A stretch of 64,000 nt of DNA from Bifidobacterium platyrrhinorum (GCF_010667645.1 NZ_WHZV01000001.1:451254-515253); one strand, 5' to 3'. Counted from the stretch's first letter, positions 9,100-17,285 are shown. Numbers and translations are program-made. Notes: generated by a model from the sequence alone, not told the origin.

Positions 9100-10464
9100 T
9101 CAGCGCAGCACCTTGCCGAGGATGTGGCGCATGAACGGGATGGTCGTCGCGAACGTGAGGATGTCCGCCAGGGACTGGGCGGCCTCCACGCCGGTCACGC
9201 CGAGGAAATGAGGGAGGATGAGCACGATCGGCGCGAGATAGAGGCCCGTGCGGCATACGGCGAGGAACGAGGCGATGCCGGTCTTGCCCAGCGTCTGGGA
9301 GATCATGTTGCCCATCATGTTGACGCCGTTGAGCACGACCGTCACGCATTGGAAGTGCAGGGCGGCGACGCCCACCGCGACCACGGCCGGGTCGGAGCGG
9401 AAGACCTCCACCAGCCGCGGCGCCGTGATCCAGATGGCCACGGCGAGCACGAGCAGCACGCCGGTGGCGAGCTTCACGCAGAACCAGTAGGCCTCGCGCA
9501 CGCGCGCGAACTTCCCGGCGCCGTAGTTGTAGCCGCAGACGGGTTGGAATCCCTGGCCGAGGCCGATGATGACCGAGTTCGCGCCGAGCATGATGCGCAT
9601 GACGATGGCCATGCCGGCGATGGCCGCGTCGCCGAACGGGTTGGCCGCGATGTTGACGCACGTGGTGGCGATCGAGCCGGCGCCCTGACGGACCAACGAC
9701 GGCAGGCCGCCGCCGGCGATCTCGCGCAGGAGCAGCGGGTCGGGACGGCAGTTGCGCAGCGACAGCTTCAGCACGCCGAACCGGGCGCTCATCACGGTGA
9801 GGATGACGAAGCTCACCGTCTGGCAGATGCCGGTGGCGAGTCCGGCGCCGAAGATGCCCATATGGGCCACGAAGATGAACAATGGGGCGAGCAGGAAGTT
9901 GAGCAGCGCACCGGTGACGAGTCCGATCATGCCGAACGCGGACTGGCCCTGATAGCGCAGCAGACCGTTCAGCGCGAACGAGCCGCATACGCATGGCGCG
10001 GCCACGAGGATGGGCGTCAGGTAGGTGACCGCATACGGTGCGATGGTCACGGTCGATCCCAACGCCATGACCAGCGGACGCAACGTGGACAGGCAGACGA
10101 CGGTCACGACGAGGCCGGAGAGCACGGCGCCCGCGAATCCGATGGCGAGCAGCTTGGATGCGCGTTCGTCGTTGCGTTTGCCGAGTTCGCGGCTCATCGA
10201 GTTGCCCGCACCGTTGCCGAAGAAGAATCCGAGCGCCTGCAGGATGGTCATGATGGAGAACGCGATGCCGATCGCGCCCGACTGCGAGGTTCCCAACTGG
10301 CCGATGAAGAACGTGTCGGTGAGGTTGTATGCGGTGGTCACCAGATTCGACACGACCGCCGGGATGCACAGCCGCAGAATCAACGGCTTGATGGGGCTTT
10401 GCGTCATCTGCCGGTATTTCGCGTCGGCCGAGGCCCTTCCGATTCCTGCATGCTTCTGGATCAC
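9100..10464 (-). CDS. MATE-family multidrug efflux transporter
   Basis: The 454-residue membrane protein has about 12 hydrophobic segments and the MATE pattern: PIKPLILRLCIPAVVSNLV, TAYNLTDTFFIGQLG near the N-terminus and GQGFQPVCGYNYGA in the second half. It exports cationic or aromatic compounds by Na+ or H+ antiport. The start at 10464 has no clear ribosome binding site but a TACAGT -10 box ends 8 bases upstream, suggesting leaderless expression; Met20 is an alternative start. A 31-bp perfect hairpin lies over the likely promoter, and a divergent padR gene follows, so control by that PadR is plausible. Confidence 0.9.
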   Translation of the reverse strand: MIQKHAGIGRASADAKYRQMTQSPIKPLILRLCIPAVVSNLVTTAYNLTDTFFIGQLGTSQSGAIGIAFSIMTILQALGFFFGNGAGNSMSRELGKRNDERASKLLAIGFAGAVLSGLVVTVVCLSTLRPLVMALGSTVTIAPYAVTYLTPILVAAPCVCGSFALNGLLRYQGQSAFGMIGLVTGALLNFLLAPLFIFVAHMGIFGAGLATGICQTVSFVILTVMSARFGVLKLSLRNCRPDPLLLREIAGGGLPSLVRQGAGSIATTCVNIAANPFGDAAIAGMAIVMRIMLGANSVIIGLGQGFQPVCGYNYGAGKFARVREAYWFCVKLATGVLLVLAVAIWITAPRLVEVFRSDPAVVAVGVAALHFQCVTVVLNGVNMMGNMISQTLGKTGIASFLAVCRTGLYLAPIVLILPHFLGVTGVEAAQSLADILTFATTIPFMRHILGKVLR

Positions 10465-10480
10465 GGAACGCTACTGTACT

Positions 10481-10511
10481 CCCGTGGCCACCATCATGTG
10501 GTGGCCACGGG
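10481..10511. promoter_or_regulatory. Perfect 13-bp inverted repeat in the MATE/padR intergenic region
   Basis: CCCGTGGCCACCA (10481-10493) is the exact reverse complement of 10499-10511, around a 5-base loop. It starts 3 bases upstream of a TACAGT -10 box (10473-10478, minus strand), where a -35 box would be. This placement fits an operator of the MATE gene; a terminator is unlikely because both flanking genes point away. Confidence 0.55.
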
Positions 10512-10643
10512 CGATGGCGGACGCACGAGGGGGTGTTCTCCCCGCGAACCGCTGCGGGTCAGCCGCGGGCGGAACGCGGCGGCGTGCATCCGTGCCGGCC
10601 GCTATCATGGCTGGGTATGTCGAAACGAGGTGAGAAGTAGGGT

Positions 10644-11174
10644 ATGAGCCTGATCGAGATGATGATCCTCGGATTCCTGTCCGAGAAGACGATGTGCGGC
10701 TACGAACTGCGCAAGAAGATGGAGCAGCTGCAGGGCGACATGCGCAAGTTCAGTGACGGCGCCATCTACCCGGCGACCGGCCGTCTCGTCAAGGCCGGTC
10801 TCATCTCCGAGCAGACGGATGTGCGCGACGGTCGTCAGCGTCACCTGTTCACGTTGGAACCGGCCGGCCGGGAGGCGCTCGTCGAGGCGCTGAAGACCGC
10901 GGATGGCTTCATCCTCACCGACTTCAACCGGTGGCGCGTCGTGCTCACCTTCCTGTCCGTCGTGCCGGACAAGGCCGACCGCGACGCGGTGCTGCGCCGC
11001 CGCTACGACCTGCTCTCCGGCGGCGACGTGCACTTCTTCTACTGCGATGCGGGCAATCCGCTGTCGATCGACCATATCGACGACCCCTACCGCAGGGGAT
11101 TGATCGCCGTGCATGACGCCCAGGTCTCCGCGGAGCTCGACTGGCTGCGCGGCATGCTCGGCATGGGGGAGTAG
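10644..11174 (+). CDS. PadR-family transcriptional regulator (first paralogue)
   Basis: The 176-residue protein has the PadR winged helix at residues 1-75 (ILGFLSEKTMCGYELRKKME, then IYPATGRLVKAGLI) and a PadR C-terminal dimerisation half ending in QVSAELDWLRGML. PadR proteins repress efflux or detoxification genes and release DNA on binding aromatic or cationic compounds. GAGGTGAGAAG precedes ATG 10644. It is divergent from the MATE pump gene and clearly paralogous to the second PadR 1.5 kb downstream (shared RKKMEQLQG and AGREAL segments). The MATE promoter palindrome is its likeliest target, by position only. Confidence 0.88.
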   Translation: MSLIEMMILGFLSEKTMCGYELRKKMEQLQGDMRKFSDGAIYPATGRLVKAGLISEQTDVRDGRQRHLFTLEPAGREALVEALKTADGFILTDFNRWRVVLTFLSVVPDKADRDAVLRRRYDLLSGGDVHFFYCDAGNPLSIDHIDDPYRRGLIAVHDAQVSAELDWLRGMLGMGE

Positions 11175-11238
11175 CTCCTTCTAATATGCCCGGATTCCCT
11201 GTGCGGACTGTGTGTCTTGCGCTTGCGCGCATGGCGTG

Positions 11239-11290
11239 CGAATGGCCGGGCCCCGACGTGATGCGCATCACGTCGGGGCCCGGCCATTCG
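11239..11290. terminator. 52-bp perfect palindrome, bidirectional terminator
   Basis: Bases 11239-11264 and 11265-11290 are exact reverse complements (26-bp arms, no spacer, core GGGCCCCGACGTGATGC). It lies between the convergent padR and reductase genes. The position fits a shared transcription terminator, although neither side has a long T-run. Confidence 0.75.
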
Positions 11291-11306
11291 TCGTTGGGAC
11301 GACCGT

Positions 11307-11924
11307 TTACTTGACGACCTTGAAGCCGCCGGTCCACGGGGTCTGCTCGGTCACGCCGAGGACGATCTGCAGGGCGCCGTAGCCTTCGAGGTACTGGGCG
11401 CGCTTGAGCGGGCCGGCGTCCACGGTCTTGAGTCCGGCGGCCTCGATGAACGCGGCGACGGACTTCTTGGCCGCCTCGTCGTCGGAGGCGAGCTGGACGA
11501 CGGTCGGGGCGCCGTCGTTGACGCCGGTGGCCAGGGTCGCGGCGAAGGTGGTGTTGAAGCCCTTGACGACCTTGGATTCGGGCAGCTTGCCGGCCAGCCA
11601 TTCGGCGGCGGACTTCGCACCCTCCGGTAGCGCCAGGTCGAAGGTGGTGAAGTCGATCGGGTTGGACACGTCGACGATGGTCCTGCCGGCGAACTGGTCG
11701 GCGTAGGTGGCGAGCGTCTCCTCGTAGGCGGGGAACGGCAGGGCGAGCACGACGATGTCGCCGGTGACGGCCTCGCCGAACTTCGCGCCGGCGACGCCTT
11801 CGGCGGCGGCCGCGGCCTTATCCGGGTTACGGTCGATGACCTGCACGGCAGCGCCGGCCTTGACGGCGATGCCCGCCACGGCGGATCCGATGTTGCCCGC
11901 GCCGAAGATGGTGATGTTGCTCAT
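11307..11924 (-). CDS. NADP-binding reductase-like protein (F420:NADP oxidoreductase family)
   Basis: The 205-residue protein starts with a Rossmann fold, ITIFGAGNIGSAVAG (GxGxxG), followed by IDRNPDKA, and continues like the NADPH-dependent F420 reductase family (VDVSNPIDF, VVKGFNTTFA, AGLKTVDAGPLKRAQYLE). Many bacterial members have no F420 partner and act as unspecified NAD(P)-linked reductases, so the substrate is open. GGAAGGAAACC lies before the ATG at 11924. The gene is divergent from the second padR, and their shared upstream region holds two copies of a palindrome that recurs before an NAD(P)H oxidoreductase gene 18 kb away, which suggests a common redox or xenobiotic regulon. Confidence 0.85.
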   Translation of the reverse strand: MSNITIFGAGNIGSAVAGIAVKAGAAVQVIDRNPDKAAAAAEGVAGAKFGEAVTGDIVVLALPFPAYEETLATYADQFAGRTIVDVSNPIDFTTFDLALPEGAKSAAEWLAGKLPESKVVKGFNTTFAATLATGVNDGAPTVVQLASDDEAAKKSVAAFIEAAGLKTVDAGPLKRAQYLEGYGALQIVLGVTEQTPWTGGFKVVK

Positions 11925-12049
11925 GATGGTTTCCTTCCGGTGGTGTGTTCCGTTGTCGTTCCGGTTGTCGCTGCCGGCGGCGGTGCGGTTGCCGTTCCCG
12001 TCGTCCTCGCGTTGGTCATCACTCTATTCGAGGTATTGGCATATTTCAA

Positions 12050-12065
12050 GCCGAGATATATCGAA
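12050..12065. promoter_or_regulatory. Palindromic operator copy A (GATATAT box)
   Basis: GCCGAGATATATCGAA, a 14/16 match to the site at 12146-12161. It lies between the divergent reductase-like and padR genes. Confidence 0.55.
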
Positions 12066-12145
12066 TCAATGTATAGTGGGTTGAAGAACGGCGGAATTCC
12101 GCGGAATGCGTGTGGGGCGACCGCCATTTGCCGTCGGCGTGTCGT

Positions 12146-12161
12146 TTCGAGATATATCGAA
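12146..12161. promoter_or_regulatory. Palindromic operator copy B (GATATAT box)
   Basis: TTCGAGATATATCGAA lies 10 bases before the padR start at 12172. It differs by one base from the perfect 16-bp palindrome TTCGAGATATCTCGAA. Another copy lies at 30719-30734. Autoregulation by this PadR is the simplest reading. Confidence 0.6.
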
Positions 12162-12171
12162 GCGAGGTATC

Positions 12172-12714
12172 ATGGTGGGCATGATGAACACGATAGAACT
12201 CATGACGTTGGGATTCCTCTCCGAAGGTCCCGCGTGCGGCTACCGGCTGCGCAAGAAGATGGAACAGCTCCAGGGCTACATGCAGGCGGTCTCCGACGGC
12301 ACGCTGCATGCGGTCACCGGCCGCTTCGTCAAGGCCGGGTACATCGGCGAGACCCATACGGTCGTCAACGGGCGGCGCCTGCGTGAATTCCATCTCGAAC
12401 CGGCCGGCCGCGAGGCGCTCATCGCCGAACTCAAGGGCACGAGCGGGTACATGCTCACCAACATCACCAAATGGGCGGTCGTCATGTCGTTCCTGTCCGT
12501 CATCCCCGACGAGGCGGACAGGAACGCGGTGCTGCGCCGTCGGCTCGACTCGCTCGCCGAGGCCGACGTGCGCCGCCTCTACAGCGACGGCGAAGGCCCC
12601 ATCGACAACGACAAGGTTGAGGACAAATACCGTCGCGCCGTCATCACCATCCATGACGCCGAGATCGACGCCGAACGCGCATGGCTGGAACGCGAGCTCG
12701 GCGTCCACGAATGA
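12172..12714 (+). CDS. PadR-family transcriptional regulator (second paralogue)
   Basis: The product has about 180 residues with a PadR winged helix (LMTLGFLSEGPACGYRLRKK, VTGRFVKAGYIGE) and a C-terminal dimerisation half (AEIDAERAWLERELG). It parallels the first PadR throughout. Three close ATGs (12172, 12181, 12184) are possible; I chose 12172 because GCGAGG lies a few bases upstream, while alignment with the first paralogue would start at 12184. The palindrome directly upstream overlaps the promoter. The regulator probably controls itself, the divergent reductase gene and the NAD(P)H oxidoreductase gene at 30.2 kb. Confidence 0.88.
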   Translation: MVGMMNTIELMTLGFLSEGPACGYRLRKKMEQLQGYMQAVSDGTLHAVTGRFVKAGYIGETHTVVNGRRLREFHLEPAGREALIAELKGTSGYMLTNITKWAVVMSFLSVIPDEADRNAVLRRRLDSLAEADVRRLYSDGEGPIDNDKVEDKYRRAVITIHDAEIDAERAWLERELGVHE

Positions 12715-12744
12715 TCCGGACGCCGAAGCCCATGCGACCCTACG

Positions 12745-13116
12745 TCATGCGACGAGCATGAACCCGACCGCCACGGCGAGCGGCGGGACGACGACGCTCG
12801 CCAGCAGATAGCCGGTGGCGGTGGGGTAGCGGTGCTTGACGAACAACGTCACCATCTCGTTGATTGCGGTCGAGAACGTCGAAAAACCGCCGAGGAAACC
12901 GGTGGCGAGCATCAGCCGCCATGATTCGTCCAGCCCGCCGCCGAGCGCCGCCGCGGCGACGAGCCCGGCGAGAAGACCGGCCAGCAGGTTGATGACGAAC
13001 GTGGACATCGGGAACGCACGCGTCCAATACGTCTTGACGGTCGTGTCGAGCAGATAGCGGCAGGAGGCGCCCAGACCGCCGAACAGGCAGACGAGCACGG
13101 GAAGGAACATGGCCAT
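12745..13116 (-). CDS. crcB: Fluoride channel CrcB/Fluc subunit (second gene of the pair)
   Basis: The 123-residue, four-helix membrane protein belongs to the CrcB/Fluc family, which exports fluoride passively as a dual-topology dimer. The signatures are FGGLGASCRYLLD, an Asn-bearing third-helix segment (TFVINLLAG) and the phenylalanine-box motif GFLGGFSTFSTAINE. AAGGAGG lies before ATG 13116. The stop of the preceding crcB is 2 bases away, so the two are cotranscribed; paired crcB genes in high-GC Gram-positives usually encode opposite-facing subunits of a heterodimer. Confidence 0.93.
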   Translation of the reverse strand: MAMFLPVLVCLFGGLGASCRYLLDTTVKTYWTRAFPMSTFVINLLAGLLAGLVAAAALGGGLDESWRLMLATGFLGGFSTFSTAINEMVTLFVKHRYPTATGYLLASVVVPPLAVAVGFMLVA

Positions 13117-13118
13117 CG

Positions 13119-13592
13119 TCACGCCTCCTTGCGCACGTCGGACACGGATGCGGTGCCGGACGCGGTTCCGGTCGCGGCGAGCCGCCTGCCCGCCCATGCT
13201 CCGATCGCGGCGCACAGGATGCCGAGCGCGAACGTCACGACGAGATACAGGACACCGACGCCCGCGTCGCCCGAACGGATCGCGGTGAAGCACTCCAACG
13301 CGAGCGTGGACATCGTGGACAACCCGCCGCATAGTCCCATGCCGAGCCCGCGGCTCGCGTACTCCTTGCCGCGGGAGCCGAACCGCGCGGCGAACGATGC
13401 GGAGCCGGCGAGGAACGCGGTCAGTCCCGCGTACAGGAAACAGGCGAGCAGGTTCGCGGCCAACGTGCCGGTATGGAAGTCGCCGGCCGCGGGGATCAGT
13501 GCGAACGTGTAGCGCAATGCGGTGCCGATCGTGCCGCCGACGAAGACGACGACGATGATGTCGGGATGGATCTGGGGTATGCGATGACCCAT
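13119..13592 (-). CDS. crcB: Fluoride channel CrcB/Fluc subunit (first gene of the pair)
   Basis: This 157-residue CrcB/Fluc protein has GGTIGTALRY near residue 20, TLAANLLACF and the channel motif GLCGGLSTMSTLALECF, with a charged C-terminal tail. The start at 13592 (MGHRIPQ) has GGAAAGG upstream; an extended frame to 13634 has none. The leader contains a fluoride riboswitch, so the pair should be induced by fluoride. Both subunits together would form the export channel that protects enolase and pyrophosphatase from fluoride. Confidence 0.93.
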   Translation of the reverse strand: MGHRIPQIHPDIIVVVFVGGTIGTALRYTFALIPAAGDFHTGTLAANLLACFLYAGLTAFLAGSASFAARFGSRGKEYASRGLGMGLCGGLSTMSTLALECFTAIRSGDAGVGVLYLVVTFALGILCAAIGAWAGRRLAATGTASGTASVSDVRKEA

Positions 13593-13652
13593 ATCGTTGC
13601 CTTTCCGGATGCCGCCGCGGTCCGCTGAAGACACGACGGCCCCTCAGGGAGA

Positions 13653-13722
13653 ATCGTGTAGGAACTATCAGCGGTAATGCGGTTCGGAAAACGGGTTTCC
13701 GGGCGGGTTCCATCGCCTGCAG
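13653..13722 (-). ncRNA. Fluoride riboswitch (crcB motif)
   Basis: Read on the minus strand, the crcB leader contains GGCGATGGAACCCGCC, then after about 30 bases GCTGATAGTTCCTAC. This matches the conserved skeleton of the fluoride aptamer: the GGCGATG...CGCC loop, the GCTGAT element and the pseudoknot, here GGAAC (forward 13707-13711) pairing with GTTCC (forward 13661-13665). The expression platform between 13653 and 13593 contains hairpins (CACGA...TCGTG). The position directly before crcB makes the assignment strong. I did not run a covariance model. Confidence 0.8.
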
Positions 13723-13776
13723 GTCAGGATACTCGGTGGGTCGACAATATGGGGTCCCCTGGGCTGGCATGTGAAA

Positions 13777-13831
13777 ACGGACATCATGTCGTCCGTTCGG
13801 TGCAACCAAAACAGACGACACGATGTCCGTT
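13777..13831 (-). terminator. Intrinsic terminator of the exonuclease-like gene
   Basis: Arms 13777-13797 and 13811-13831 match at 19 of 21 positions around a 13-base loop. On the minus strand the hairpin is followed by GTTTTC. It separates the exonuclease-like gene from the riboswitch. Confidence 0.75.
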
Positions 13832-13859
13832 CAACGCTCGTATCGAGCCGTGACGCCGA

Positions 13860-15485
13860 TCAACGCCTCCAGTGGCGACGGTGGCTGATGATGCGCTTGC
13901 CGCCGACGCCGGCCTTGCCGCCGGGCCCCCACGGCCCGCGTGCCTCGGCCTGAAGCTGCTTGAGATGATGCTTCATGGCGAGCAGCATGATGTGCGTGTC
14001 CTCGAGTCCAAGGTGGCGTTCGGCGTCGTCCTCGCGCAGCGCCCCCTGGCGCTTCGCGTACGCGTCGAGGCGGTTGTCGCCGTCGGGGTGCTCCTCGCTG
14101 GGGATGGAGCCCTCGTCCCACAGCCGGCTCATCGGCAGCGTGTCGATGATGGTCACGTGGCCGTTGCGGTACGCCTCCGCGTAGCCCTTCACGTTGAGCA
14201 TGAAGAAGCTGTGCTCGAACGTGGCCATGTGCGCGACGAACGGCTGCGCGGTCAGGCGCTTGAGCAGATCGGCCTGCGCCTCGGCGTCCTCGTCGAACAT
14301 CGGATAGCCGGCGCCGACGCGCTGCTTGATGTCGATGCCGGTCAGCTGGATGATGAACGGGTTGCCGTGGCGCGCCGCCTCGTCGGTCACGCCGAACGAG
14401 AACCGATGCTGGTCGTACGCGTCGCCGCCCTCGTAGTAGTCCTTGTCGTACTCGTAGCCGGTGGGGGCGTCCGCCGGACGCGGGGACTTCATGTTCATGT
14501 ATTCGAAGCCCACGTCGATGATGTACGCGCGGTACGGTTCGGTGCCGTTCGTCTCCAGGTCGATGCCCATCACCTTGTCCACGTCGCGGCCCGGCAGGAA
14601 CACCTCGCGCCAGTAGTCCTTCGGACGCGCCGCCTCGCGCGCGGCCACATGCTCGGCCGCCGCGTGGCGCGACTTCTCGAAACGGGCCTCGGGCACGGCG
14701 GTCTCGTCGCGGTTCACCTGTTCGATGGCCGGGACGGCGGGGTTGTCGTCGTTGATGACCGGCTGGCCCTCGATGAGGTAGTCGGGGCTGCCCTGGTCGG
14801 AGCTTGAATCGACGGGCGCCGACTCGTCCGGACCCGCCTCGACTGATCCGTTCCTCACCTCGTCGGCCTCGAACAGCGCGTGCTCGCGGTGCAGGCGCGC
14901 CGCCTCGCGCTTGGCCCGGTCCGCCTTGCGTCGTTCGGCGCGCGTGTTGACGATCTCCGCGGTGCGGTCCTGGATGTCGTCGACGACCACGCCGTCCCGC
15001 GCCGCCGTGAGCACCGGCACGGTGACGCGCTGGCGGTCCTCGTCCTCGACGGTCCACAGGCCCTCGGCGATGCCGCGGTCGCGCAGCAGCGCGATCTGGT
15101 CGTTGAGCCGGCGGTCCGCGTAGGCGAGCGCCCGCGGCAGGTCATACGTCCGGATCTTCCGGTCGAAGTCGCGCATGAAGGTCATGCTCATCTTCGCGAT
15201 GATGGCCTCGAGCCTGTCGCGGATCGCGAGGTCGGCCTTGAGCAGGTCGTGCACGCTGGACGAGGCGCCCGCCTCGTAGTCCGCGGGGCCGGCCACGCCG
15301 ATGCCGTGCTCCAGGTCGAGCGAACGCACCCAATCCCAGTCGATGTCGTTATCGTCCGCATCCTTCAACATGATGTACGACCACTGGCTGATGCTTTCCT
15401 TCGCTCCGGTCAGCCACGAGCGGTCGATCGTAAAACCACTGTTTCCCATTATTCCGTTATCTTCGTTTGCCTGTTCGCTACTCAT
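13860..15485 (-). CDS. DEDDh exonuclease-domain protein with a long unknown N-terminal region
   Basis: The 541-residue protein has a DnaQ/RNase T-type 3'-5' exonuclease fold at about residues 300-510. Motif I is GIDLETNG (Asp309, Glu311), motif II is VAHMATFEHSFF (residues 418-428) and motif III is HLGLEDTH (His491, Asp496). In motif II the usual metal-binding Asp is Glu424. Residues 1-290 are not recognised: charged and helical, with a KADRAKREAARLHREHAL segment that may be a coiled coil. The tail is basic (GGKRIISHRRHWRR). I chose ATG 15485 over a TTG two codons earlier. It is a lone gene with a palindrome in its promoter region. It may be a nucleic-acid repair or RNA-processing factor; the substrate is unknown. 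Confidence 0.75.
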   Translation of the reverse strand: MSSEQANEDNGIMGNSGFTIDRSWLTGAKESISQWSYIMLKDADDNDIDWDWVRSLDLEHGIGVAGPADYEAGASSSVHDLLKADLAIRDRLEAIIAKMSMTFMRDFDRKIRTYDLPRALAYADRRLNDQIALLRDRGIAEGLWTVEDEDRQRVTVPVLTAARDGVVVDDIQDRTAEIVNTRAERRKADRAKREAARLHREHALFEADEVRNGSVEAGPDESAPVDSSSDQGSPDYLIEGQPVINDDNPAVPAIEQVNRDETAVPEARFEKSRHAAAEHVAAREAARPKDYWREVFLPGRDVDKVMGIDLETNGTEPYRAYIIDVGFEYMNMKSPRPADAPTGYEYDKDYYEGGDAYDQHRFSFGVTDEAARHGNPFIIQLTGIDIKQRVGAGYPMFDEDAEAQADLLKRLTAQPFVAHMATFEHSFFMLNVKGYAEAYRNGHVTIIDTLPMSRLWDEGSIPSEEHPDGDNRLDAYAKRQGALREDDAERHLGLEDTHIMLLAMKHHLKQLQAEARGPWGPGGKAGVGGKRIISHRRHWRR

Positions 15486-15507
15486 ACTCAATCATGCATT
15501 CGTATCC

Positions 15508-15524
15508 GTGGAATCGGATTCCAC
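15508..15524. promoter_or_regulatory. Palindrome upstream of the exonuclease-like gene
   Basis: GTGGAATCGGATTCCAC has perfect 8-bp arms around one base and sits 23 bases before the start codon. It is a candidate operator; it is not the actinobacterial SOS box. Confidence 0.45.
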
Positions 15525-15634
15525 GCATCCCCATGGTAGCGCTCACGGCCATCCTGTGGGAGGAATCGCCGCGAACGGCGGGGAAACGGCGGGTGACGGA
15601 ACACGTGCGCGCTGGTCGCGACCCGATGGGCCGC

Positions 15635-16435
15635 TCAGCGCACGCCGCGCATGTCCCGCGGCCTGAACTGGTCGTCCGCGGTGAAGCAGGTGCGGTACGT
15701 CATCGCCATGATGAGGCTGTCGGCGACGAGCGTGAGCGCCGCGATCGCGGCGAACACCACGAACTGGTATTTGCCCGCCTCGACCGGGTCGCCGCCGGCG
15801 ATGACCTGCCCGGCCATCATGCCGGGGATCGTCACGATGCCGCATGAGGCGAGCGTGGCCATCGTGGGCAGCAGGCCGAGACGGATCGACGAGACGATGG
15901 ACGGCCGGGCGGCCTCCCATGCGGTCGCGCCCAATGCGAGCAGCGTGTCGATCTCGTCGCGGCGTTCGTCCATGCTCTCATAGAACCGGCTCAGCCCCAC
16001 CGCCAGCGCGGAGACCGTGTTGCCGAGCAGCATGCCGGTCAACGGCACGACCAGTTGCGGCGCATACCATGGATGCGGACGCACCACGAGCTCGGTGACC
16101 AGGGCGATCATGAGCAGCATCGTGATGGTCAGGCTCAGCAGCACCGGCCCGGCGAGTCCCTTCGGCACGCCCTTGGCGCGCGACAGCACGATCTGCACGG
16201 CGGCGAGCAGCATCACGCCGATCGTGGCGAACACGAACCACGGGTTGTCCGCGCGGATCACGAACCCGACGACGAAGCCCATCGCGCACAACTGCAGCAG
16301 GGCGCGGCACGCCGACCACAGCAGCGACCTGCCGATGCCCATGCGCATGATCTCGCTCACGCCCGCCGCCACGGCGACCATCGCCATCGCCACGACGAGA
16401 CCCCATACATCGATGTCGTACGCGTTGCCGCTCAT
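15635..16435 (-). CDS. fetB: FetB-like ABC exporter permease (UPF0014)
   Basis: The 266-residue membrane protein belongs to the FetB/YbbM family, with about seven hydrophobic segments. Typical phrases are LTGMLLGNTVSALAVGLSRF, LALGATAWEA and TIPGMMAGQVIAGGDPVEAG. With FetA it forms an ABC exporter that lowers the cellular iron load under oxidative stress in Escherichia coli; the ion exported here is inferred. Its start codon overlaps the fetA stop (ATGA), showing translational coupling. Confidence 0.88.
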   Translation of the reverse strand: MSGNAYDIDVWGLVVAMAMVAVAAGVSEIMRMGIGRSLLWSACRALLQLCAMGFVVGFVIRADNPWFVFATIGVMLLAAVQIVLSRAKGVPKGLAGPVLLSLTITMLLMIALVTELVVRPHPWYAPQLVVPLTGMLLGNTVSALAVGLSRFYESMDERRDEIDTLLALGATAWEAARPSIVSSIRLGLLPTMATLASCGIVTIPGMMAGQVIAGGDPVEAGKYQFVVFAAIAALTLVADSLIMAMTYRTCFTADDQFRPRDMRGVR

Positions 16436-17238
16436 CGTCCGGCCCCCTTCCCGTCCGCCGCCTCCGCCATGGTCTCGGTGAGCGCACCGCCCTCAAGGGT
16501 GACGATGCGCGAGGCGCGCCCGTCCGGCGGACGGTGGCGGATGCGCACGATCGCCATGCCCCGCCCCGCCGCATACGCCATGATCGACGCGACCCTGTCC
16601 GCGTTCTCGTCGTCCAGACCGGCGTCCACCTCGTCGGCGAGCAGCACCTTCGGCTCGGTCAGCAGGGTGCGTGCGAGCGAGATGCGCGCCGCCTGGCCGC
16701 CGGACAGGTCGTGCGGATGACGTTCGAGATCGATGTCGTCGCATCCCATCGCGTCCAGCGTCCCACGGATGCGGCCGTTCGGCAGCAGTTCACGCGCATG
16801 CGCCCCGTCGCTGCGGAAGAACCGGGACAGACCGCGGCCGAACCGGCCTTGCCGTCCGTCGCCGTCCGCCCCCGCGGCGGCCGTCGGCGCGTCGGCGCGC
16901 ACGGCCAGCGTGAACGGCAGGCGAATCGCCTCGGCCACCGTGTTTCCGGGCAGAATCGGCTTCTGCGGCAGATACGCCACCTCACGGCGCCACCGCTGCG
17001 GCGTGAACCCGTCGGCCGTCCTGCCTTCCAGCATGAACGTGCCGGTCGCATGCGGATTGAGACGGGCGAACGCCGTCAGCAGGCTGCTTTTGCCCGAGCC
17101 GGACGGCCCCACGAGATCGACGATCTCCCCCCGTGCGATGGCGAACGCGAGACCGGAAAAGACAATGCGGTCGCCATCGGGCGACGGCACCGTGCACGAC
17201 ACCTGTTCGGCGGTGAAGACGGGAGGGTTGTTCTGCAT
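16432..17238 (-). CDS. fetA: FetA-like ABC exporter ATPase
   Basis: The 268-residue ATPase has Walker A GPSGSGKSS near residue 42, a Q-loop in YLPQKPILPG, signature LSGGQAAR and Walker B VLLADEVDAGLDDEN. It contains an insertion of roughly 45 residues, rich in Gly, Ala and Arg, before the signature, longer than in E. coli FetA. The ATG at 17238 is preceded by a TATCGT -10 box at 7 bases and no ribosome binding site, so it looks leaderless. It is coupled to fetB and divergent from the two-component system, sharing a 124-base promoter region with it. Confidence 0.86.
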   Translation of the reverse strand: MQNNPPVFTAEQVSCTVPSPDGDRIVFSGLAFAIARGEIVDLVGPSGSGKSSLLTAFARLNPHATGTFMLEGRTADGFTPQRWRREVAYLPQKPILPGNTVAEAIRLPFTLAVRADAPTAAAGADGDGRQGRFGRGLSRFFRSDGAHARELLPNGRIRGTLDAMGCDDIDLERHPHDLSGGQAARISLARTLLTEPKVLLADEVDAGLDDENADRVASIMAYAAGRGMAIVRIRHRPPDGRASRIVTLEGGALTETMAEAADGKGAGR

Positions 17239-17285
17239 ACCGGGCACGATAGCGCCACCGCGGCGCGACGCCAACCGTCACGCGT

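Noticed and set aside
9124..10647. A 507-codon plus-strand frame opposite the MATE gene
   Set aside because: It is rich in Arg, Glu, His and Gly without any domain; the minus strand encodes a complete MATE transporter.
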